Shown one piece after another: positions 1 to 6,915 of a stretch of DNA of 14,428 bases. The notes beneath the pieces were generated by a model. The model had not been told where the DNA came from and made no database searches. It saw only the letters and a program-made list of their open reading frames with translations. Both the position numbers and the translations under genes were made by a program. Position 1 is the first letter of the stretch. Each line of letters starts with the position of its first letter. This DNA comes from JBQCEE01 sp051960575 (GTDB lineage: Bacteria; Actinomycetota; Actinomycetes; Mycobacteriales; Jatrophihabitantaceae), in the NCBI RefSeq assembly GCF_051960575.1, contig NZ_JBQCEE010000096.1, forward strand, positions 1-14,428. The letters run 5' to 3'.

Positions 1-150
1 GTCATGATCAACGGCAGAGTCGGCTGGCGACCACCCGCCTGGCTCGACCCCGAACGAACACCACGGTTCAACCGACTCCGCCGCCACTTCGACCCCGACC
101 AGGATCTGCGGCTCGACACCACCCCCGACGACGACCCCACCCTCGACTAA
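1..150 (+). CDS. C-terminal end of a probable DUF222/13E12-type HNH endonuclease (5' part outside window)
   Basis: Frame 1 is open from the first base to a TAA at 148-150 and gives 49 residues. The segment GWRPPAWLDPERTPRFNRL resembles the tail that follows the HNH motif in many actinobacterial DUF222/13E12-repeat proteins (pattern W-x-PP-x-W-(L/I)-DP-x-x-x-P-x-x-N). The end is rich in Asp and Pro. The HNH motif would lie upstream of the window, so the assignment rests only on this tail. Members of the family are abundant, often repeated within a genome, and usually of unknown role. This could instead be the tail of another protein, so confidence is moderate. Confidence 0.5.
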   Translation, partial: VMINGRVGWRPPAWLDPERTPRFNRLRRHFDPDQDLRLDTTPDDDPTLD

Positions 151-835
151 GCCCCACGGGAACGTTGAGGCGTCGCGTCAGTCAAGGCACCCCTCTGTGC
201 TCGACATGCTTGATATGTGGGTGATCTGACTGTCATTCCGGCGGGCGAAGGTGGCCTCTTTCGGAGCGACTCAGACGGCGGCCCGGAGTGTCCTATGTCG
301 ATCTTTGTGTGACCCGCTCGATCGCGTCGGTGGGGCATCCCGTGCCGCGGCTCGGGCAGCCGGGTGTTCGACCGGGATCTGGACTTTGTGGCGGGCCGGT
401 GCCGGCCGAACACGGTGCTGGCGACGGCCTATGACCTGAAGGTGTTCTTCACCGTCGTAGCGAAGGATCGGCGCCGCCTTCTCCCGATTGTGGCGCAAAC
501 CAAGCACCTGGCCGTTGGCGATGATCGTTCTGCAGCCTCGGGCATGCGGGTGAGGGTGTTCGGCCGTGAAATCCTCGGGCCGCCTGGCCACGGCTCTCCC
601 AGCGATCGCTGTCGCTGAATCTACAGGCGGCCGCAGCCAGCCAGGCGCAGCACCATGCCTAGGAACGGAACTAGCCACCGGGTTTCACGTGTAGGTGCGC
701 CGTTCTCACTCGAAACGCAGAACCGGGACAGCATCACGCCGATAGACCCTGCTTCCGCGAGCCCCCGCGCCCACCATGGCTGCTACGACGCCTGCTCACA
801 GCTCGGCTCAAGCAGGCACGGCTGGGAGGTGCAAT
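151..835. other. Intergenic/decayed stretch between the HNH tail and the secreted protein
   Basis: No intact gene with a ribosome binding site and a recognisable product is visible in these 685 bases. The open frames on both strands are short, overlap each other and are rich in Arg and Pro, as shadow frames in GC-rich DNA are. The one recognisable piece is the recombinase relic at about 364-468. The stretch from 469 to 835 shows no protein family, tRNA or inverted repeat that I can recognise. Confidence 0.5.
364..468 (+). pseudogene. Relic of a tyrosine recombinase/integrase N-terminal (SAM-like, core-binding) domain
   Basis: The frame starting at 364 reads 35 residues that include RPNTVLATAYDLKVFF. 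This resembles the start of the core-binding domain of actinobacterial phage-type integrases (a short Asp/Phe-rich helix, then (R/S)xNTxxAYxxDLxxF). After the Lys-Asp at 463-468 the resemblance stops abruptly. No catalytic R-H-R-Y domain follows in any frame. Upstream in the same frame there is a stop (TGA at 310-312), and the piece DPLDRV lies in another frame just before it, which suggests a frameshifted N-terminus. I read this as a broken remnant of an integrase, left by a past mobile element or by rearrangement. The match is from memory of the family and is short. Confidence 0.5.
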
Positions 836-1324
836 ATGCAAGTGTATCGACAGAGCGGGAACCGTCGGCGAATTGCTATATTCGCTGGCTTCCTGATGCT
901 TCTTACAGGGATGCTTTGTTCTACGGCGGGCGCGGCGCCAGTGCAAAGCACATTTGTGCGGTGCCCTCAGCATGACGCGTCAGGGTGCGGCTACCCATCG
1001 AAAGGCAATCAATTGCCCGTCCAGGTGGACCTCAGCGGCTACGCCACCTTCGAATCATTCTGCGCCGCAGTCCAATTCACTCGAAACCTGCTCGATCCCA
1101 ACGAGGCGTTCGTCTTTATTATGGGCGGCTACGAGGGCGTGCGTGGCCAAAATGGCGGAACGACGTCCTTAGCAACACTCACAACCTGTAGCTCATCCCC
1201 CCAGTTCATGGACGCGTTGTCCTCGCGCGACAGCAACTGGAATGTGTGGATGAATAATGGCAGTGCGCGGGTGACTTCGATCTCCGTACCGATCAACGGG
1301 CTTCCCCCGGTCAAGGTTTACTAG
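836..1324 (+). CDS. Secreted protein of unknown function, 162 aa, four cysteines
   Basis: The ATG at 836 is chosen because GGGAGGT lies just upstream (about 824-830). An in-frame ATG at 776 has no such site. Residues 10-12 are RRR, followed by a hydrophobic stretch (about 13-28) and a signal-peptidase-I-like site near AGAA (31-34). There is no good lipobox, so the protein is probably exported and released rather than lipid-anchored. The mature part has four cysteines (C43, C51, C76, C118), which could form two disulfides, and an aromatic patch SNWNVWMNN near residues 133-141. I recognise no family. Codon use is less GC-biased than in the genes to the right (many AAT, TTT, TTA and AGC codons), in line with an acquired gene next to a recombinase relic. 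No partner gene is adjacent. Confidence 0.7.
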   Translation: MQVYRQSGNRRRIAIFAGFLMLLTGMLCSTAGAAPVQSTFVRCPQHDASGCGYPSKGNQLPVQVDLSGYATFESFCAAVQFTRNLLDPNEAFVFIMGGYEGVRGQNGGTTSLATLTTCSSSPQFMDALSSRDSNWNVWMNNGSARVTSISVPINGLPPVKVY

Positions 1325-1532
1325 GAAGCTTCGAGCTTTCGAACGTCACAGTGAGGACCGAGTCCGCCTGTTGCTCAGAGTCTCTGGCGTGTGAGCGACA
1401 AGCCGTTCTGGTCGGCATCGGCATGGTGAGCGAATCGCACGAACATGCTTGGTCTGCGAGTCGTCGTCTGCTTCCTCGCCTGAACGCTCAGCGCCCCCAG
1501 CACCGGTGTGATCAAGCGTCAAGTGACGCGCG
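1325..1532. other. Intergenic stretch with no recognised feature
   Basis: These 208 bases lie between the convergent ends of the secreted protein gene and the small membrane protein gene. The only plus-strand frame (from 1351) has no ribosome binding site and an unremarkable translation. I see no strong hairpin followed by a T-run. Confidence 0.4.
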
Positions 1533-1778
1533 CTAGGTCGATCCGTCGGGTCGCGGCACGGCGGCCGGCGAACAGTACCGTCCGTACTGACGTCGGCGGT
1601 CGACGACGTACCAGACAGCCCACGTGATCGGCCACGCGGCCGCAGACAGCGCGACGACGCCCCACGGGTCGTGCCGACGAGTGCTCCCGACGCCGGTCAG
1701 CACGGCGAAGATCGTGAAGAGACCCAGGAGCAACGCTGCGCCATCGCCCAAGATCGTCACCGCCCCTCGTCCTGCCAC
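1533..1778 (-). CDS. Small two-helix membrane protein, 81 aa
   Basis: The frame runs from a GTG at 1776-1778 to a TAG at 1533-1535. It has two clear hydrophobic segments (about residues 13-30 and 40-60). They are separated by a short charged loop GSTRRHDP and followed by a basic stretch DRRR. This helix-loop-helix pattern with positive flanks is typical of small actinobacterial membrane proteins. A second possible start is the GTG at 1758-1760, which has AGGACGAGG just upstream and would give 75 aa with both helices intact. I prefer neither strongly. The function is unknown. The gene is divergent from the TPR-like gene to its right. Confidence 0.6.
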   Translation of the reverse strand: MAGRGAVTILGDGAALLLGLFTIFAVLTGVGSTRRHDPWGVVALSAAAWPITWAVWYVVDRRRQYGRYCSPAAVPRPDGST

Positions 1779-1822
1779 CGATGGTTCCGCGGCATCAGCG
1801 CACCGGTCAACTGGTGGGACGG

Positions 1823-1828
1823 CATACT
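1823..1828 (+). promoter_or_regulatory. Possible -10 element of a leaderless promoter
   Basis: CATACT ends 6 bases before the ATG at 1835, and no purine-rich ribosome binding site lies in the usual window. A transcript starting at about 1834-1836 would begin on the start codon, as is common in actinobacteria. No good -35 is visible, so this is tentative. Confidence 0.3.
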
Positions 1829-1834
1829 GCGCGC

Positions 1835-2770
1835 ATGGGTTGGCGCCGGAACCGAGGACGGCCGCCTCTCGTGGAACTCCAGCGGCAGTACCAAGCAGCG
1901 TGCGAGGCCGGCGACTTCGCTGCCGAGATCCGCGTCCTGCAATCGATCACCCACGACCACCCTGACGTCGGCTGGGGCTGGTTCGACCTCGGTCTGCGGA
2001 TGAAGTGGACGAGGGACTGGGCCGCCAGCCGCGAGGCCAACGCGCGTGCTCTGGCGCTGCTCGACACGACCGCCGAACGGCCTGAGGCGTGGAATCTCGG
2101 CATCGCGGCGACCGCCTTGGGCGACTGGGCGACGGCGCGTCGCGCCTGGTCGGCCTACGGCATCGGCCTGCCCGACGGCGCGGACGACCAGCCCATCGAC
2201 GGCGACTTCGGCCTGACGCCGGTGCGGCTCAACCCCGACCCACGCTTCGGCGAGCCGGCGTTCACCCTCGACGGCGAGCGCTTCCGGACCGAGGTCGTCT
2301 GGTCACGACGGCTCTGCCCAGCACGGGCCCGGATCGAGAACGTGCCGCTGCCTGAGTCGGGGCACCGGTGGGGCGACATCGTGCTGCACGACGGCGATCC
2401 GGTCGGGCACCGCCGCCTCGGCGCGAGCGAACGACCGGTGTTCAACGAGCTCGCACTGCTGGCTCGCGGCCCCTACGCGACGCTCACGACGGTGATCGAC
2501 GCCGCGGATCGGGTGCACCTGGACGAGATGCAGGACGCGTTCGCCGATCGCGGCTGGGCGGTCGAGTCGTGGACGACCAGCACCCAGTTCCTCTGCAAGG
2601 CGTGCAGCGAGGGCTTGCCGGACGAGGCGCACGACCACGCCGTCCGCCGGCCGGGGGAGACCGTGGCCCTCGGCATCGCGGCGCCCCCGGACGCCGTCGA
2701 GCCGGTGCTGGACGCGTGGTTGCGCGAGCAGGGGCTCGAGCGCGGCCCGATCGTCCCGGCATCGGCCTGA
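1835..2770 (+). CDS. TPR-like protein with CxxC motif, 311 aa
   Basis: I place the start at the ATG at 1835 (MGWRRNR). The frame is open further upstream to 1781, but the extra residues look non-coding. Residues 12-110 form Ala- and Trp-rich helical pairs (AACEAGDFAAEIRVLQ, then GWGWFDLGLRMKWTRDWAAS, then AWNLGIAATALGDWATARRAW) that resemble tetratricopeptide repeats. A mixed alpha/beta C-terminal region follows, with VVWSRRLCPARARIENVPLP (154-173) and a CxxC at C254/C257 followed by two histidines (H266, H268) that might bind a metal. I recall similar actinobacterial proteins annotated only as tetratricopeptide repeat proteins. No enzymatic role is evident. The absence of a ribosome binding site fits a leaderless transcript. 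Confidence 0.8.
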   Translation: MGWRRNRGRPPLVELQRQYQAACEAGDFAAEIRVLQSITHDHPDVGWGWFDLGLRMKWTRDWAASREANARALALLDTTAERPEAWNLGIAATALGDWATARRAWSAYGIGLPDGADDQPIDGDFGLTPVRLNPDPRFGEPAFTLDGERFRTEVVWSRRLCPARARIENVPLPESGHRWGDIVLHDGDPVGHRRLGASERPVFNELALLARGPYATLTTVIDAADRVHLDEMQDAFADRGWAVESWTTSTQFLCKACSEGLPDEAHDHAVRRPGETVALGIAAPPDAVEPVLDAWLREQGLERGPIVPASA

Positions 2771-2825
2771 GACCGTCCGACACGTCGCACGACCTGGCGG
2801 CCGATGTCGCGCCGAGCGACTGCCG

Positions 2826-3521
2826 ATGGACGCATGGGCGTGCGACCATCCTGCAGTGCCCGACCAGCCTGCGGCAGCTGTGAGACTTCCGGCCGACCGG
2901 TCGAGCCTGGTACTCATGGTCATCCCCTGCGCGCTGCTCGCCGGCGCGGCCATCCTGTTCGTCGCGGCGTTCGGCGCGACGACGCACGGCGGCTATCGGG
3001 TGTACGGCGCCGTCCTCGGGACCTTCGCCGGGCTCGTCGGTGCGATGACGCTGGCTGTCCTGCTCCGCGCGTTGCGACCGCTGACGGTGAAGGGCGGCAC
3101 GATCAGGATTGCGCATGGGCTGAGAACGATCCGCGTGCCGCTGACGGAGGTGACCGGGCTGGGGTTGCTCTTCCAGTACGTCGGCGTCGCAGGACGTCGG
3201 GCGCAGCAGGCTGGGTGGTTCCCCTACGTCTGGGACGGCGACGCACGTCCGCATCGGATCCCGGCAGCTGCGCTCGTGGCTCCTCACTGGACGCCGGCCA
3301 CCCGGTGGGCCGGCCCGTTGCCGTGGGGCACGGCCGAACAGCTCGCCGCATCTCGGACGGGCAAGGCGGTCAGCGAATTGCGGTCGATCGTCCTCGCGGT
3401 CCAGGGCGAGCACGGTCCGCTGCGCCGTCAGGCAGAGGAGACACGGACGGGTCTACGGTCGCCGTCGCTCGCCGGCCTGACCTATGCCTGCTGGCCTGTG
3501 GCCACCGCCCCGCACACGTGA
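2826..3521 (+). CDS. Two-helix membrane protein with possible PH-like domain, up to 231 aa
   Basis: Two hydrophobic segments (about residues 28-50 and 58-81) are followed by LTVKGGTIRIAHGLRTIRVP and further beta-type sequence. This resembles the layout of bacterial PH-domain membrane proteins (two helices, then a beta-rich cytoplasmic domain). The start is uncertain: the ATG at 2826 lacks a clear ribosome binding site, and the in-frame GTG at 2856 is a reasonable alternative that removes 10 residues. The gene follows the TPR-like gene by 55 bases in the same direction and converges on the reductase gene at 3548. The function is unknown. Sequence beyond about residue 160 is Ala/Arg-rich and less distinctive. 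Confidence 0.7.
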   Translation: MDAWACDHPAVPDQPAAAVRLPADRSSLVLMVIPCALLAGAAILFVAAFGATTHGGYRVYGAVLGTFAGLVGAMTLAVLLRALRPLTVKGGTIRIAHGLRTIRVPLTEVTGLGLLFQYVGVAGRRAQQAGWFPYVWDGDARPHRIPAAALVAPHWTPATRWAGPLPWGTAEQLAASRTGKAVSELRSIVLAVQGEHGPLRRQAEETRTGLRSPSLAGLTYACWPVATAPHT

Positions 3522-3547
3522 CCCGGCCCGACCGTCGTGACCGTCGG

Positions 3548-4192
3548 TCAGGTCGTGCGGTCGAAGGTCAGGTGCGTGACACCGCTCGGTGACGACACCA
3601 CCTCGACGGCGTAGTCGGCCTCGAGCCCTTCGAGGCCGTCCCAGAGACGCACGCCGCGACCGAGCAGGATCGGGACCTGCACGACATGCAGGTGGTCGAT
3701 CAGCCCAGCGGCGAGGAAGTCGCGCACGACCGTCGGGCCGCCGCCGATGCGCACGTCGCGTCCGCCCGCGGCCTCCTGTGCAACCCGCAACGCCTCGGCG
3801 GGCGAGGCGTCGAGGAAGTGGAACGTCGTGCCGCCCTCCATCTCGATCGACGGACGCGGCCGGTGGGTCAGCACGAAGGTGGGCGTGTGGAACGGCGGGT
3901 TCGGTCCCCACCAGCCGGTCCAGTCGGCGTCGTCCTGCCAGCCCGGCGGGCCGAACTTGCCCGCGCCCATGATCTCGGCGCCGATGCCCGGCTCGTGCTG
4001 CTGCGCGAAGGCGTCGTCGATGCCGCTGCTGCCGCCCTCGCGTCCGAACAGCGCAGTGCCGAAGCGGGTGGCGAACATCCACTGGTGCATGCGGTGCCCG
4101 GCGTGGCCGAACGGCTCGTCCAGCGACAGGTTCTCGCCGGTGCCGAAGCCGTCGAGCGAGATCGAGAAGTTGTGGACGCGGGTGCGTGTCAT
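3548..4192 (-). CDS. RibD C-terminal / dihydrofolate reductase-family protein, 214 aa
   Basis: The N-terminus VHNFSISLDGFGTGEN is the typical first strand and SxDG turn of the RibD_C/DHFR-like fold. Residues 74-82 (IMGAGKFGP) and 149-152 (IGGG, the NADP-binding glycine run), followed by LIDHLHVVQVPILLGRGVRLW, are the family's other hallmarks. Such proteins are NAD(P)H-dependent reductases of mostly unknown substrate; true folate reduction is not implied. The ATG at 4190-4192 has GGAGGG upstream. It also overlaps the stop of the PH-domain gene by 4 bases (ATGA), so the two are probably translated from one mRNA. The length is normal for the family. The gene converges on the membrane protein gene, leaving a 26-base gap. 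Confidence 0.88.
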   Translation of the reverse strand: MTRTRVHNFSISLDGFGTGENLSLDEPFGHAGHRMHQWMFATRFGTALFGREGGSSGIDDAFAQQHEPGIGAEIMGAGKFGPPGWQDDADWTGWWGPNPPFHTPTFVLTHRPRPSIEMEGGTTFHFLDASPAEALRVAQEAAGGRDVRIGGGPTVVRDFLAAGLIDHLHVVQVPILLGRGVRLWDGLEGLEADYAVEVVSSPSGVTHLTFDRTT

Positions 4193-5556
4193 GGCGGTCC
4201 CTCCGGTCGGAGCTGATCATGCCACTGGCCACGACGGTCGCGGCGCGCGTGCGCGGCGAGCGACGACAGCTCGGCCAGCAGCTGCCGCGACTCGTCGACG
4301 TCGCGGTGCCGCGCCTGCGCGTGCCAGCCACGCCCGGCGACGTCGACGTGCACCGTGGCCAGCCTCAACGCGCGTTGCAGCGGCCCCTGCGTCCAGCGCA
4401 CGCTCTGCACCTTGTCCAGCGGCACGACCGTCGTGCGCAGCTCGAGCCGGCCCGTACGCGCGACGACGAACGCACCGTCGTGCCACACGCTCGACGCCCA
4501 CCACGACAGCGGTGCCCGCACGAGCGCGCGCCGCGGCGGTCTGGACCCGGGACGCAGCACGTCGGCACCGCGCAGCACGCGCGACGCGACGAACCCGACG
4601 TCGGACGCGTGCCCGACCGGCATGAGCGCGCGGCTGAGCAGCCGGCTGTCCGCCTCCGAACCGCGCCGGCCCGCGCGCTGGCGAGCGAGGTCGACCTCCA
4701 CGCGCAGCCAGCCGAACGGGCGCCACAACAACGGTTGCGTGCAGCGCAGCGCCTGCACGCGGCCGAACGGGATCGTCTCGGCGCGGGTCTCGACCAGGCC
4801 GCTGTGCAGTCGCAGCCCGTCGCCGGCCGCGGCGATGCGGAAGGCGAACTCCGCGACGATGCGGCGCACGACCAGCGAGGCGAAGGTGACCGCGACGGCG
4901 AGGAACCCGCCGAGCACCCCGAACGCCACCTTGGTCGCACCGCTCGCGAACAGCGCGACCAACAGCACGACGAACGCCATGACCACGAGCGCCGGCCCGC
5001 CGAGCAGTGCGGACGCGAGCAGCCGACCGCCGCGCACCTGCCACAACGGCAGCTCGGGCGGCTCGGGCGTCGCCTCGTGCAGGCCGTGCGCGAGCGCGAG
5101 CAGCTGCGCGCGCACCTCGGTCGCGCGGTCCTCGCGCAGGTAGGCCAGGCGACCGTGCGAGGTGCCCGTGCCGGCGCTCTCGACCCGCACCTCGCTGAGC
5201 CCGGCTAGCCGCCCGAGGCCCGGCCGCACGACGTCCACCGACTGGATGTTCGCCAGCGGCAGCCGGATCGACTGCCGGCGGAGCAGGCCGGTTTCGATCT
5301 GCAGCTCGCCGCCGTGCACCCGCCAGCGCGTGACCGCCCAGTGCACCGCACCGCCGATCGAGCCGAGCACCAGGATGCCGAGCTCGATGAGCGTCGAGGT
5401 GAGCTGACGCTCGGTGACGACACGCGGCACGATCACGATCAGCAGCACGCCGAATGCGCGGCCGAACTGCACGACCGGCGACAGGGGGTGCAGTCTCGCC
5501 CAGACGCTCGCGAGGGCGCCCGTCTCGGCGACGGGCGTCGGCGCCGGCGAGGTCAC
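4189..5556 (-). CDS. Bacterial PH-domain membrane protein, YdbT-like, 455 aa
   Basis: I place the start at the GTG at 5554-5556, which overlaps the stop of the upstream gene by 4 bases (GTGA). The open frame extends to 5964, but that part is a shadow of the upstream gene. Hydrophobic segments lie at about residues 34-46, 55-72, 178-204 and 208-230. Between and after them are three copies of the bPH2 pattern 'short strand, GL(V/L)xR..., IP(F/L)xxVQ, then a long strand': about 73-128, 238-292 and 355-410. This matches the DUF304/bPH2 family whose long member in Bacillus is YdbT. Bacillus ydbST has been linked to resistance against antimicrobial compounds from other bacilli; that role is only a suggestion here. 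A paired short member lies directly upstream, as in Bacillus. Confidence 0.85.
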   Translation of the reverse strand: MTSPAPTPVAETGALASVWARLHPLSPVVQFGRAFGVLLIVIVPRVVTERQLTSTLIELGILVLGSIGGAVHWAVTRWRVHGGELQIETGLLRRQSIRLPLANIQSVDVVRPGLGRLAGLSEVRVESAGTGTSHGRLAYLREDRATEVRAQLLALAHGLHEATPEPPELPLWQVRGGRLLASALLGGPALVVMAFVVLLVALFASGATKVAFGVLGGFLAVAVTFASLVVRRIVAEFAFRIAAAGDGLRLHSGLVETRAETIPFGRVQALRCTQPLLWRPFGWLRVEVDLARQRAGRRGSEADSRLLSRALMPVGHASDVGFVASRVLRGADVLRPGSRPPRRALVRAPLSWWASSVWHDGAFVVARTGRLELRTTVVPLDKVQSVRWTQGPLQRALRLATVHVDVAGRGWHAQARHRDVDESRQLLAELSSLAAHARRDRRGQWHDQLRPEGPP

Positions 5557-6008
5557 AGCCCGCTCGAACGGGCTTCGCCGAGCGCGGCCAGTTGGTCGCG
5601 CAGCCGTTCGGCCTCGGCCCGGTCGAGGCCGGGGATGCGCGCGTTCGTCGCCGCCGCGGCCGTGTGCAGCTGCACGGTGGCCAGCCCGAAGCCGCGCTCG
5701 ACCGGCCCGGCGGTGACGTCGACGAACTGCATGCGCCCGTACGGCACCACGCTCGTGCGCTGGAACAGCACGCCCCGGCTGACGACGAGGTCGTCGCCGC
5801 GTTCCTCGTAGTGCCACGAGCGGCAGCGCGACCGCAGCGACACGTAGACGCAGGCCGCGACGACCGCGACGCCCACCAGCGCGAGGACGCCGGCGAGCGC
5901 GCCGACGGCGAGGAACAGCGGTACTGCGACCGCGGCGGCGACCACCACGGTGCCGACCTCCCACTCGGCACGGCGCGCCGACCAGAGCCGATCACTCACC
6001 TGGGGCAC
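5553..6008 (-). CDS. Bacterial PH-domain membrane protein, YdbS-like, 151 aa
   Basis: The start is the GTG at 6006-6008, with GGGAG about 10 bases upstream. Two adjacent hydrophobic stretches (about residues 19-36 and 38-57) are followed by a single bPH2 domain (about 66-122) with GDDLVVSRGVLFQRTSVVPY and MQFVDVTAGPVERGFGLATV. This is the short partner of the three-domain protein that follows it. The pair, with overlapping stop and start, mirrors ydbS-ydbT of Bacillus. The two products probably act together at the membrane. It is the first gene of a three-gene operon that ends with the RibD/DHFR-family reductase. Confidence 0.87.
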   Translation of the reverse strand: MPQVSDRLWSARRAEWEVGTVVVAAAVAVPLFLAVGALAGVLALVGVAVVAACVYVSLRSRCRSWHYEERGDDLVVSRGVLFQRTSVVPYGRMQFVDVTAGPVERGFGLATVQLHTAAAATNARIPGLDRAEAERLRDQLAALGEARSSGL

Positions 6009-6068
6009 GTGCGCCGTCTCCCGACCTGGTCGCTGCTGGTGGCCGGGTCGAGCGTAGCCGCGCGTCGA

Positions 6069-6251
6069 TCAGTCGCGGACGAACGGATCGCGCCCGGGCG
6101 GCGCGTCGACCGGCAGGAACTCCTCACCCGGCGCGTGGTTGTGCACCGCCGGGTAGGTGTGCTCGAAGCCGGGATGGTCGGTGCGGCAGTGGTCGTCGAG
6201 CTCGGTCCGCCACGTGAACCGCAGCTCGCACTTCGGGCACTGGTGCGTCAT
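6069..6251 (-). CDS. Small C2H2 zinc-finger protein, 60 aa
   Basis: The ATG at 6249-6251 has GGAAGGGG 7 bases upstream. The frame is open much further upstream, but that part is the shadow of the divergent gene. Residues 5-26 form a classical C2H2 finger: C5-x2-C8-x12-H21-x4-H26, with F12 and L18 at the hydrophobic positions. The remaining 34 residues are rich in His, Pro and Asp. One-finger proteins of this size recur in actinobacteria and are of unknown role; they may bind nucleic acid or a protein partner. The gene lies 60 bases upstream of the PH-domain operon in the same direction and could be co-transcribed with it. It is divergent from the membrane protein gene at 6333. Confidence 0.82.
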   Translation of the reverse strand: MTHQCPKCELRFTWRTELDDHCRTDHPGFEHTYPAVHNHAPGEEFLPVDAPPGRDPFVRD

Positions 6252-6318
6252 CGCTGAACCCCTTCCGAGGAACCTGCGCAGTTCCACGGTAGGACGCCCG
6301 AGGCACGAGCGACAGCGG

Positions 6319-6324
6319 TACGTT
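6319..6324 (+). promoter_or_regulatory. Likely -10 element of a leaderless promoter
   Basis: TACGTT matches the actinobacterial TANNNT pattern and ends 8 bases before the ATG at 6333. The expected transcription start falls on or within two bases of the start codon, and no ribosome binding site is present. No clear -35 can be assigned. Confidence 0.45.
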
Positions 6325-6332
6325 CGGCTCAC

Positions 6333-6908
6333 ATGGTGCTCTTCGCCGACGACGACCTCGCGGACGACCAGCTCGAGCAGCCGGGTGTGCCGCGGCGATG
6401 GGTCGCGCTCGGGCTGCTCGTGGCCGTGCTGGTCGCCGCCGGGGCCGTCGTCCTGCAGACCCGGTCGGCGATCCCAGGACACGGCAGCGGCCGGCGTCCG
6501 GCGGCGGCCGCATCGGTGCCGGTCGAGCAGGCCTGCCGGGCCGCGCCCGACTGCACCGTCTTCGACTCCGCCCCGGTGGCGGTCACCGGGCTCGCCCGCG
6601 AGAAGCTCGGACGCGACGTGCTGCTGCAGGTGCACTCGGCCGTCGCCCACTCGTCCGGACGCCCCCTGCTCATCGATCGCAGCATCGACGCGTTCGCCAA
6701 CTCGGCGACCGTGCTCATCCGCGTCGATCTGGGCGGGTCGGGCGAGCAACCCATCGCCCCCGACCCGCCCGGTGTCGGCTCGCTGTTGATCCACGAGCGC
6801 AACGCCGGCTTCGTCGTGCGGCTGCAGTACCTGGCGCCCGAAACGGTGCCGCCCGACCTCACGGCGCTGCGCGCCCTCATGCGCGACCCGCGGCTGCTCG
6901 CCGTCTGA
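6333..6908 (+). CDS. Single-pass membrane protein of unknown function, 191 aa
   Basis: A short acidic N-terminus (FADDDLADDQLEQ) is followed by RR at 21-22 and one transmembrane helix (about 23-42). An extracytoplasmic domain of about 150 residues would then follow. Two close cysteines (C68, C74, in ACRAAPDCTVF) may form a disulfide. The outer domain alternates strands and helices (VLLQVHSAVAHSSGRPLLID, ATVLIRVDLGG) but matches no family I know. The gene is divergent from the zinc-finger gene, with 81 bases between them, and converges on the lectin gene with a 7-base gap. The start follows from the -10 element and the lack of a ribosome binding site. Confidence 0.75.
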   Translation: MVLFADDDLADDQLEQPGVPRRWVALGLLVAVLVAAGAVVLQTRSAIPGHGSGRRPAAAASVPVEQACRAAPDCTVFDSAPVAVTGLAREKLGRDVLLQVHSAVAHSSGRPLLIDRSIDAFANSATVLIRVDLGGSGEQPIAPDPPGVGSLLIHERNAGFVVRLQYLAPETVPPDLTALRALMRDPRLLAV

Positions 6909-6915
6909 CCGTGCC

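Noticed and set aside
168..181. AACGTT near 171 as a KstR site
   Set aside because: It lacks the two-base spacer between AAC and GTT and is not near a steroid gene.
3522..3547. Possible terminator hairpin between the convergent genes (CCGAC-N10-GTCGG)
   Set aside because: The stem is only 5 base pairs with a 10-base loop and no T-run; GC-rich DNA produces many such pairs by chance.
4217..5995. Very long minus-strand open frame (592 aa) across the PH-domain genes
   Set aside because: Its translation is dominated by Arg, Ala and Gly with no domain, and it overlaps in another frame two genes with clear bPH2 domains and coupled starts. It is a GC-rich shadow.
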